From NCBI RefSeq assembly GCF_014359955.1, contig NZ_JACIYL010000282.1, positions 1 to 5,012 on the forward strand: a stretch of DNA of 5,012 nt, read 5' to 3'. Of the stretch, positions 1 to 5,012 are shown piece by piece (the stretch's first letter is position 1; each line of letters opens with the position of its first letter). The stretch is from Thermogutta sp. Lineage in GTDB: Bacteria > Planctomycetota > Planctomycetia > Pirellulales > Thermoguttaceae. The notes under the pieces are model-generated. The model saw only the letters and a list, made by a program, of their open reading frames with translations. It was not told the origin of the DNA and searched no databases. Made by a program: the position numbers and the translations under genes.

Positions 1-282
1 TTCCCGAACCATCTGGAGCGCCTCGCTGCCGTTGGCCGCCTCCCGCACGGAATAGCCGGCCCGTGTCAACCACCGTGCCAGAATCCTGCGAATGAGATCG
101 TCGTCATCAGCCACGAGAACGTTGCGCACGCGAACTGGCGCCGCTTCTTGTGACGGTCCAACGGTGGAAATGCCGTCCGTCTGGCCGGAGGGCGCGTCCT
201 TCGGCTCCGCAGTCAGCCGGGGAGACATGAGGCCCTCCGGCTCCAAAACACGGTTGGTTTGTGCCTCGCTCATACGATTCAT
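1..282 (-). CDS. Response regulator, N-terminal part (cut by window edge)
   Basis: This is the N-terminal part of a two-component response regulator, a cytoplasmic protein switched by phosphorylation from a partner histidine kinase. Translating 282 down to 1 gives 94 codons with no stop. From about residue 54 it reads NVLVADDDDLIRRILARW, then AGYSVREAANGSEAL. This is the first beta strand, acidic pocket (the Asp cluster at residues 59-62), helix 1, strand 2 and start of helix 2 of a receiver (REC) domain. The phospho-acceptor aspartate and any output domain lie beyond the edge, so the regulator class cannot be told. The roughly 50 residues before the receiver are Pro/Glu/Ser/Thr-rich and look disordered. 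The start is uncertain: ATG at 282, a second ATG at 273, in-frame GTGs at 285 and 288, and a GTG just before the receiver are all possible, and none has a strong Shine-Dalgarno. It lies downstream of smc on the same strand, about 200 bases away. Confidence 0.85.
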   Translation of the reverse strand, partial: MNRMSEAQTNRVLEPEGLMSPRLTAEPKDAPSGQTDGISTVGPSQEAAPVRVRNVLVADDDDLIRRILARWLTRAGYSVREAANGSEALQMVRE

Positions 283-414
283 CACCACAGTCTGCGTCCC
301 CAGCAATGCACATCTTCCCTGTAACCATAGCCCAGTCCGCGAAGCACGGCACCGTTTTTCAGCCCTTGGGGAGCGTAAAATCGGGTACGGATGGAGTGGA
401 AAAGCCGCGTGTAC

Positions 415-443
415 CGGCAAAACCGAAGAAAAGAGCTTTGCCG
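415..443. repeat. 7-bp inverted repeat, CGGCAAA / TTTGCCG
   Basis: CGGCAAA at 415-421 and its exact reverse complement TTTGCCG at 437-443 flank a 15-base interior. It lies roughly 40-70 bases past the smc stop on the minus strand. It could fold as a hairpin at the 3' end of the smc transcript or serve as a protein-binding dyad upstream of the response regulator. No T-run follows on either strand, so a standard intrinsic terminator is not supported. The symmetry is certain; the function is unknown. Confidence 0.4.
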
Positions 444-451
444 ACCAGATC

Positions 452-468
452 GCCCCGTGGCGGGGGGC
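452..468 (-). terminator. Possible smc 3' hairpin (weak)
   Basis: GCCCC at 452-456 pairs with GGGGC at 464-468 across a 7-base loop. On the minus strand the stem begins 13 bases after the smc stop codon. Position and GC-rich stem suit a 3'-end structure, but no run of T follows immediately, so this is at best a weak or factor-assisted terminator. In such GC-rich sequence a 5-bp stem can arise by chance. Confidence 0.22.
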
Positions 469-481
469 ACAGGCGCCCATT

Positions 482-3400
482 TCAGGCCGCTTTTTCCTGA
501 GTGCGTGAAGATTCACTCCTCACCGGTGCGGTGCTCAGAATTTCGCCGGTGTCGCTGAGGTCCTCGAATCGAACGGAAACGCGCTTGGAGACCCCCGACT
601 CTTCCATCGTGATCCCGTAAATTGTGTCCGCGCAGGTGACGGTCCGCTTGGAGTGCGTGACGATGACGAATTGTGTGAGTGAGAGAAAATCCCGCAGCAC
701 GCGGGTGAAGCGATCAATGTTGGCTTCATCCAGGGCCGCGTCCACCTCGTCGAGCACACAAAACGGGCTCGGCCGACTGCGGAAGATGGCCAAAAGTAAC
801 GCGACACAGGTGAGGCTCTTTTCTCCACCGCTGAGAAGCGAGATATTGCGGGGTTCCTTTCCGGGAGGTCGGGCGATGATTTCGATCCCACTCTCCAGGA
901 TGTCAACACCTTCCTCCAGTTCAATGCTGGCCTGGCCTCCGCCGAAGAGTTCCCGAAACAGCATGGCAAAATGTTCGCTCACCGTCTGTAAGGTGGCGGC
1001 GAAGAGACGGCGGCTGTCGGCGTTGATCCGTTCGATGATCCGCAGAAGCGCCGTTTTCGCTGAGACGAGGTCCTGATACTGGCTGGAGAGTGTGTTGTAA
1101 CGTTCCTCGAGTTCGCGGAGTTCTTCCAGCGCTTCCAGGTTGACGTTACCCAAATAGTGAATTTTCCGGCGGAGATCGTCGATGGCCGCGGCGATTTCGG
1201 CACGGTCGCGGGTTTCTTCGGGCGAAACGGGCTGATCGATTTCTGCCAGAGAGATGTTGTAGTCTTCTTCGAACCGCTGAAGAAGCGTCGCCTTTTCGTG
1301 TCGGAGGGAATTGAGTTCGAGATCAATCTTGTGCCGTTGTTCCTCGGTTTCTTTAAGGCGGCGGCGCAACTCCTGAAGGCGATGCTGAAGCGACTGCCGC
1401 TGCTTGTGGACGGCTTCCCGTTCTGCCCCTGCCCGGTGCAGGGCCAGCGTGAGGCCATCTTTTGCGGAATAGAGTTCGGCCAGCATCATCTCCACAGAGA
1501 GGATTTTCCTTTGGGATTGCCGCCAGGCTGTCTCCGTTTCTGCAAAACGCACCTGGAGATCGGCCAACTCTTTCAGACGTTCCTGTGCCGCCTGTTCCTG
1601 CCGTCGCAGTTCATGGCGGAGGGCTTCCAGTCGTTCTTCGCTTTTGGCTAGTTCCACCTTAAGCGCCGTCAGCAGGCCGTGGTGTTCCTGAACATCGTTT
1701 TCCAGCCGAGATATCTCCTCTCCGAGTCGCGCCAGATCCTGCTCGATCTGGCGGGCTGCGTTTTCGCACTCGCCCTTGGTCTGGGTCGCCGCATCCCGGG
1801 ATTGCCGGAGTTTCTCGCAGGCCTGATCGAGCTCGGCGAGTTCACGGTCGATGCCCTGCAAGCGATGCGTGCTTTCCTCCATCCGCCGCTGCAACTGGCG
1901 CTCCTGTTGCTCGCTTTCGCGGAGTTTGTCGGCCAGTTGGCGTCGCCGCTCGGTCAACTCGTTGAGATGTGTTTCAGCTTCCTCCCAGGTTTGCTGCGTT
2001 TCCTGGAGGTGTGCTTCCAGCTTCCCGGCGGTTTGTTCCCATTCGGCAAGCGACTGGAGCAGGCTCCGAAGTTCGCTCCGTCGGGAGATGAGGCCCGTCA
2101 CCGCGCTTTTAGGTCCGGCAATCACCAGACCATCCGAAGTAACCACCTCTCCCGCCATGGTGACGAACCGACTCTGGGGGTAGCGACGTGCCAGCTCCAG
2201 CGCCGTTTCCAGGGACTCCACGAACCATACATTGCCCAGAAGAAGGCGACGAAGAGGGGCGATTTCGTCGGGCACCGCCACGAATTGTTCGGCGTTTCCC
2301 AGGACACCGGGAGCGTCGGCCAGCTCGCGGGCCACGGTTTCCTGGAGAGACGCCGTCACGGCGGCGGGTTCCAGGCGATCCAGGCAGAAGACACCGACAC
2401 GCCCGGTGAGCCCCGCGTTGCCCTGCCGAAGTTGCTCCAGGAACGGGCGGCTGTCGCGGAGGACGACCCACTGGGGGGCATCGCCCAGCGCTGCGTCGAC
2501 GAGGAACGCCACCTGGAGTTCCACCTGAAACAGATCGGCAACCAGCCCGCAAAGTGAGGCCGCTGCCCCATTACCGCTTTCGCGCATTCGCTGCAGGAAG
2601 TCCTTGACGCCGCTATCGATGCCTTCCAGACGTTCCTCCCATTCCTGGAGCAGTCGGGCACGTTCCCGGGCCGCCGTGCGTCGTTCCTGCAGCTCGGCCA
2701 GTTCCGACTGCACTCGCAGGTAGTCTTCACGGCAGCGGTCCCGGCGTTCGGTGGCCAGGTGGATGCTGTGCTGGATATTCTCCAAGTCTTGGAGCGCGTT
2801 CTCATGCCGACCGCGGAGGGCCTCGCGTTCCTGGCTAAGGTCGGTCATGACCTGCTGCAATCGCTCGCGCTCCTGTTGCAACCGTTGAATCGCCGCCGCA
2901 TGGACCTGCAACTGACCTTCGTGCTGTCGGGCTTCGGCATCTGCCGCGAGGGATTTTTGGAGTAAGTCCCAGTGCCGTGCGCGGAGTTCCTCGTACTCCG
3001 TTCGGCGCCGGTCGAGAACTTCGAGACGCTCGGTGAGGAGGCGTTCGCCCTCAGCGATCTGGCGGACGAGGTCGCGGTACTGCGAGTCTGCCGCCGCGAG
3101 CGCTTCCGCCAGCGTGTGCCGCTGTGTCTGGACGTCTTCGGCGCGGAGCGTCAAACCCGCCAGGGATTTTCGGAGGCGTGTCAATTCCCGTTCCAGTTCG
3201 TGGGATCGGCTGTGCTCGTGTTCCAGTTCGGTTTCCGCCGCGGCGATTTGTTCGCGGTTGTCGGAAAGGGCCTTCTGCAGAGAGGAGAGTTGTTCGTCGC
3301 ACCGAGTTTGCAGGCCTTCCGCGGTGGCGAGCTCCTGTTCCAGGTGTTCGCACTGGGCGGAAAGCTCAGCGTGAAGCCCAGCCAGGCGGTTCTCTTCCTC

Positions 3401-4132
3401 TTCCAGTCGAGCAAGTTCCTGGTTGAATTTTTGCCAATCGAGTCTTGCCAGATGGATCCGCAGAGAGCGAAGTTCCTCGGCGTATTTCTGATAGCGCTGG
3501 GCCTTTCCTGCCTGGGAGCGGACCACGCGGAGGCGGCTTTCCACTTCTTCCACGATGTCGCGAAGGCGGACGAGATTCTGTTCCAGGCGTTCCAGCCGCC
3601 GCTGGGCTTCGAGCTTGCGACTTTTGAATCGGCTGATACCGGCGGCCTCTTCGAACACGGCGCGCCGCTCCAGCGGTGTGGCCTGCAGAAGCTGGTCGAT
3701 CTTGCCCTGCTCAATGACCGAGTAGGCCTGCGTCGCCAGTCCAGTTCCGGCCAGCAAATCGCGAATATCCCGCAGTCGGCAGGGCTGCCGATTGATGAGA
3801 TACTCGCTCTCCCCGCTCCGATAGAGTCGGCGCGTGATATGGACTTCGGGCGTATCGATGGGCAGGATACCGCGGGAGTTATCGAGGGTGATGGTGATCT
3901 CCGCAAAATTGAGGGGCCGCCGCGTTGCCGACCCGTTAAAGATGACGTCCGTCATCTCCTTTCCGCGGAGATTCTTGACGCTTTGCTCGCCCAGGACCCA
4001 CTTGATGGCGTCCACGACATTGGACTTTCCGGAGCCATTTGGCCCGACAATGGCAGTGATCCCCGGACGGAATTCAAACCGGGTCCGGTCGGCAAAACTT
4101 TTAAAACCCACTATTTCCAACGCTTTGAGCAT
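482..4132 (-). CDS. smc: Chromosome segregation ATPase SMC
   Basis: SMC is the bacterial condensin ATPase. Its dimers, usually with ScpA and ScpB, bind and extrude DNA loops to compact and separate sister chromosomes. The 1216-residue product has the full architecture. The N-terminal head has Walker A GPNGSGKS at 30-37, the R-loop region [10 protein letters not shown] around 51-60 and the Q-loop VIEQGKI with Gln142. A long Glu/Arg/Leu-rich coiled coil follows to about residue 500. The hinge, about 505-680, contains [10 protein letters not shown]. The returning coiled coil leads to the C-terminal head: signature LSGGEK at 1100-1105, Walker [13 protein letters not shown] from 1124 with Asp1128 and catalytic Glu1129, and switch His1160 in THSKRT. 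I chose the ATG at 4132 because bacterial SMCs begin with MLKxLEIxGFKSF and GGGAG lies just upstream. The ATG at 4198 would add 22 unconserved residues. At 1216 residues it is slightly longer than the usual 1150-1190. It is intact; scpA and scpB are not in view. Confidence 0.97.
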   Translation of the reverse strand: MLKALEIVGFKSFADRTRFEFRPGITAIVGPNGSGKSNVVDAIKWVLGEQSVKNLRGKEMTDVIFNGSATRRPLNFAEITITLDNSRGILPIDTPEVHITRRLYRSGESEYLINRQPCRLRDIRDLLAGTGLATQAYSVIEQGKIDQLLQATPLERRAVFEEAAGISRFKSRKLEAQRRLERLEQNLVRLRDIVEEVESRLRVVRSQAGKAQRYQKYAEELRSLRIHLARLDWQKFNQELARLEEEENRLAGLHAELSAQCEHLEQELATAEGLQTRCDEQLSSLQKALSDNREQIAAAETELEHEHSRSHELERELTRLRKSLAGLTLRAEDVQTQRHTLAEALAAADSQYRDLVRQIAEGERLLTERLEVLDRRRTEYEELRARHWDLLQKSLAADAEARQHEGQLQVHAAAIQRLQQERERLQQVMTDLSQEREALRGRHENALQDLENIQHSIHLATERRDRCREDYLRVQSELAELQERRTAARERARLLQEWEERLEGIDSGVKDFLQRMRESGNGAAASLCGLVADLFQVELQVAFLVDAALGDAPQWVVLRDSRPFLEQLRQGNAGLTGRVGVFCLDRLEPAAVTASLQETVARELADAPGVLGNAEQFVAVPDEIAPLRRLLLGNVWFVESLETALELARRYPQSRFVTMAGEVVTSDGLVIAGPKSAVTGLISRRSELRSLLQSLAEWEQTAGKLEAHLQETQQTWEEAETHLNELTERRRQLADKLRESEQQERQLQRRMEESTHRLQGIDRELAELDQACEKLRQSRDAATQTKGECENAARQIEQDLARLGEEISRLENDVQEHHGLLTALKVELAKSEERLEALRHELRRQEQAAQERLKELADLQVRFAETETAWRQSQRKILSVEMMLAELYSAKDGLTLALHRAGAEREAVHKQRQSLQHRLQELRRRLKETEEQRHKIDLELNSLRHEKATLLQRFEEDYNISLAEIDQPVSPEETRDRAEIAAAIDDLRRKIHYLGNVNLEALEELRELEERYNTLSSQYQDLVSAKTALLRIIERINADSRRLFAATLQTVSEHFAMLFRELFGGGQASIELEEGVDILESGIEIIARPPGKEPRNISLLSGGEKSLTCVALLLAIFRSRPSPFCVLDEVDAALDEANIDRFTRVLRDFLSLTQFVIVTHSKRTVTCADTIYGITMEESGVSKRVSVRFEDLSDTGEILSTAPVRSESSRTQEKAA

Positions 4133-4290
4133 ATCTCCCAGATTCTCACGCCAATCAGGATTCGCGGGGAGAGGCACGCCGTTTGGGGGACCTGCCATAC
4201 GGGTCGCGAGTCAGTTCGGGCTATCTTCCCCAGGATACCTGATTCCACCAATCAGGACGAGGTCGTTTTTTGGATGGAGGCACAAAAGAC

Positions 4291-4308
4291 CCGCCGGCAG
4301 GGCGGCGG
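4291..4308 (-). terminator. Terminator- or attenuator-like hairpin in the smc leader
   Basis: CCGCCG at 4291-4296 and CGGCGG at 4303-4308 form a 6-bp all-GC stem with a 6-base loop. Read on the minus strand, the stem is followed by GTCTTTTGTG, a short T-rich stretch, giving a weak intrinsic-terminator shape. Upstream in the same transcript, GGCAGG (minus strand of 4325-4330) is exactly complementary to CCTGCC (minus strand of 4296-4301), which covers the hairpin loop and one base of the stem, so the two foldings exclude each other. It could stop dfx read-through or attenuate smc. The T-run is short and chance is possible. Confidence 0.27.
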
Positions 4309-4432
4309 TTGCGCGATGACAGCTCCTGCCAGATGGAAATCTGCATGTCCTGTAGGGGATGTGCTGGTCCCCGGCCTCTTCCAACCGCAGAACGTCCCGC
4401 AGAGAGGGCTTTTCTGCTGATTTTTGATCCGC

Positions 4433-4465
4433 TTTAAAGACGAAACATTTCGTTGATAGTGTCAA
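4433..4465 (-). promoter_or_regulatory. Candidate smc promoter/operator region with perfect dyad
   Basis: On the minus strand a consensus -35 hexamer TTGACA (4465-4460) is followed by the dyad ACGAAA-CA-TTTCGT (4440-4453, written on the plus strand), then CTTTAAAG (4439-4432), an 8-bp palindrome containing the -10-like TTTAAA. The spacer from TTGACA to TTTAAA is 21 bases, too long for a standard sigma-70 promoter. The dyad lies inside that spacer, an arrangement known for activator-distorted promoters such as the MerR type. If real, smc would have a leader of nearly 300 bases. The dyad is certain; its role as promoter or operator is a guess. It also lies about 37 bases upstream of the divergent small ORF. 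Confidence 0.3.
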
Positions 4466-4489
4466 AATTCTTGTGTCGAGGATTTAAAC

Positions 4490-4570
4490 GTGGTTGCCCT
4501 TCAGCTTGTGCTTGCCTTCACATTCCTGGCCGTGGCCGCCTTTGCAGGACTCGTCTCCGTCCGCAATTGA
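4490..4570 (+). CDS. Possible small hydrophobic membrane protein (26 residues)
   Basis: A GTG at 4490 opens a 26-codon frame ending in TGA at 4568-4570. GAGGA at 4478-4482 sits 7 bases before the start, a good Shine-Dalgarno at standard spacing. Residues 2-20 are almost entirely Val, Ala, Leu, Phe and Thr (for example LAFTFLAVAAFAGL), long enough for one membrane-spanning helix, and the tail SVRN carries a positive charge. This is typical of small single-pass membrane proteins. No family is recognised and no function is proposed. It points towards dfx and stops 11 bases short of its stop codon, so the two genes converge. The frame is short enough to occur by chance; the ribosome-binding site and hydrophobic composition together are what support it. 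Confidence 0.4.
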   Translation: MVALQLVLAFTFLAVAAFAGLVSVRN

Positions 4571-4581
4571 TTGGGGGACGG
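4557..4581. repeat. 6-bp inverted repeat at the convergent gene ends
   Basis: CCGTCC at 4557-4562 and GGACGG at 4576-4581 can pair across a 13-base interior that includes the palindrome CAATTG. The repeat spans the stop of the small plus-strand ORF and abuts the dfx stop at 4582. That is where a shared bidirectional transcription-end structure would sit. Neither side is followed by a T-run, so termination is unproven. Confidence 0.28.
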
Positions 4582-4962
4582 TCACACCTCGGTTTTCCAC
4601 AGGCCGTGGAGATTGCAGTATGCCCGAATGGTGGCCGGGCCTTTTGTCGCGGGCAGTTTGACCTCGGGTTGCTGCCCGGGCTGAAGTTCCACCCGGCAGA
4701 CGGCCTCATCGGTGACCACCTCCACCCATTCGATGAGATGTTCCGCGGTCATGGGGTGCGGCACGCTGCCGACCTTGACATGGAAAGAGGACCCCTCTCG
4801 GGTGGCGACGGGCACATGTTTTTCTTTGGAGGCATCGACTGTATTTTCCACCAGATGCTTCATGGGCATTTCACAGCAGGTGAGCGTGCCGCGGCCGGCG
4901 TCCACCACTTCCACAACACGGCCGCATTCCTCGCATCGGTACAGGTGATGTTTGTCACTCAT
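4582..4962 (-). CDS. dfx: Desulfoferrodoxin (class I, two-iron superoxide reductase)
   Basis: Superoxide reductase reduces superoxide to hydrogen peroxide in the cytoplasm without releasing oxygen, taking electrons typically from rubredoxin. It is a defence typical of anaerobes and microaerophiles. The 126-residue product matches Desulfovibrio-type desulfoferrodoxin in length and in every ligand position. The N-terminal desulforedoxin domain has Cys10, Cys13, Cys29 and Cys30 (YRCEECG, TCCEMPM) for iron centre I. The catalytic domain has the conserved Glu47-Lys48, and His49 (EKHVPV), His69 (GSVPHPM), His75, Cys116 and His119 (YCNLHG) for the active-site iron. I chose the ATG at 4962 because it has a strong Shine-Dalgarno and gives the family's usual N-terminus; an upstream start at 5010 would add 16 residues the family lacks. 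No rubredoxin gene is visible beside it, though the upstream side is cut off by the window edge. Confidence 0.97.
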   Translation of the reverse strand: MSDKHHLYRCEECGRVVEVVDAGRGTLTCCEMPMKHLVENTVDASKEKHVPVATREGSSFHVKVGSVPHPMTAEHLIEWVEVVTDEAVCRVELQPGQQPEVKLPATKGPATIRAYCNLHGLWKTEV

Positions 4963-4967
4963 ATCCG

Positions 4968-4977
4968 ACCTCCTCCC
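4968..4977 (-). promoter_or_regulatory. Strong ribosome-binding site of dfx
   Basis: On the minus strand GGGAGGAGGT, a near-perfect Shine-Dalgarno, lies 5 bases before the ATG at 4962. It decides the dfx start over the in-frame candidate at 5010 and suggests efficient translation. The promoter is not resolved in the 35 bases left before the window ends. Confidence 0.85.
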
Positions 4978-5012
4978 AATGACGGACCAAAACACGGGAT
5001 GTGATACCAATG

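Larger units (their letters stand above)
283..481. other. Spacer between smc and the response regulator gene
   Basis: This is about 200 bases between the smc stop and the regulator start. I see no recognisable gene. A 62-codon minus-strand frame beginning at a GTG (470) ends in a TGA that overlaps the regulator ATG as TGATG. Its product has no recognisable motif, so I do not call it. The part nearest smc holds two inverted repeats, listed separately. The part nearest the regulator contains TATGGT on the minus strand, a weak -10-like hexamer without a matching -35. The regulator promoter is therefore probably here but cannot be placed. Confidence 0.6.
4133..4489. other. Non-coding region upstream of smc, with leader and regulatory DNA
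   Basis: About 357 bases separate the smc start from the small plus-strand ORF. An 84-codon minus-strand frame from a TTG (4465) to 4211 runs through it. Its residues resemble no protein I know, it has no ribosome-binding site, and its TTG is the first half of the TTGACA hexamer, so I treat the stretch as non-coding. The 4410-4475 part is visibly more AT-rich than its surroundings, as expected of a promoter zone. GGGGA at 4355-4359 and TCCCC at 4368-4372 form a further weak 5-bp dyad. The stronger elements are listed separately. Confidence 0.6.

Noticed and set aside
1679..2557. 292-codon open frame on the plus strand, antisense to smc
   Set aside because: Same cause: it mirrors smc coiled-coil and hinge codons. 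No recognisable domain and no independent ribosome-binding site was seen.
482..4132. Repeated Glu/Arg/Leu/Gln-rich stretches within smc as DNA repeats
   Set aside because: They are coiled-coil heptad composition, not copies of a DNA unit; no exact long direct repeat was seen.
4133..4198. Upstream in-frame ATG (4198) as the smc start
   Set aside because: The extra 22 residues are Pro-rich and unlike SMC N-termini. The family start motif begins exactly at the ATG at 4132. No Shine-Dalgarno precedes 4198.
2972..4420. 482-codon open frame on the plus strand, antisense to smc
   Set aside because: It lies almost wholly opposite the coding sequence of smc. Its product is low-complexity Phe/Leu/Arg/Gly-rich sequence with no motif, as expected from the reverse complement of a GC-rich coiled-coil gene.
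4211..4465. 84-codon minus-strand frame upstream of smc
   Set aside because: TTG start with no ribosome-binding site, no recognisable protein character, and the start coincides with a TTGACA hexamer. Better read as leader and promoter DNA.
4453..4465. FNR/CRP-like half-sites TTGA and TCAA
   Set aside because: The spacing is 5 bases, whereas the FNR box TTGAT-N4-ATCAA has 6 between TTGA and TCAA, and the flanking bases do not match.
4453..5004. 183-codon plus-strand frame over dfx
   Set aside because: It is antisense to a desulfoferrodoxin gene with all ligands conserved, and its own translation has no motif.
1..5012. CRISPR array, tRNA, rRNA, insertion sequence, attachment site
   Set aside because: No regularly spaced repeats, no transposase-like frame and no terminal inverted repeats with target duplication were seen by eye. 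The small spacers leave little room for such elements.

Overview
The window is a GC-rich bacterial chromosomal segment. It reads as ordinary housekeeping DNA, not an accessory island: there is no insertion sequence, CRISPR array, tRNA, rRNA or phage gene. The smc protein has features I associate with Planctomycetota-type SMC, such as the [25 protein letters not shown] stretch after the Q-loop and a hinge exit ending in [11 protein letters not shown]. The nearby two-iron superoxide reductase fits an anaerobic or microaerophilic lifestyle. The phylum assignment is an inference from memory of the family and was not tested.

Layout, left to right. Positions 1-282 (minus) hold the N-terminal 94 codons of a response regulator cut by the window edge; only the first half of its receiver domain is present. 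Positions 283-481 are a spacer with two inverted repeats just beyond the smc stop. Positions 482-4132 (minus) hold a complete, intact smc gene of 1216 codons, encoding the chromosome-organising SMC ATPase. Positions 4133-4489 are non-coding and form the smc leader and promoter region. They contain a perfect 6-2-6 dyad, a TTGACA hexamer, and a GC hairpin with a competing upstream arm. Positions 4490-4570 (plus) hold a possible 26-residue hydrophobic small protein with a good ribosome-binding site. Positions 4582-4962 (minus) hold a complete class I desulfoferrodoxin (superoxide reductase) with every iron ligand present and a strong ribosome-binding site.

The three firm genes lie on the minus strand in the order dfx, smc, response regulator. 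The gaps (about 450 and 200 bases) are too large to assume one operon, and their functions are unrelated: oxidative-stress defence, chromosome segregation and signal transduction. I see no convincing new system. The items most worth a second look are the small hydrophobic ORF, the attenuator-like structures in the smc leader, and the dyad between the divergent smc and small ORF.
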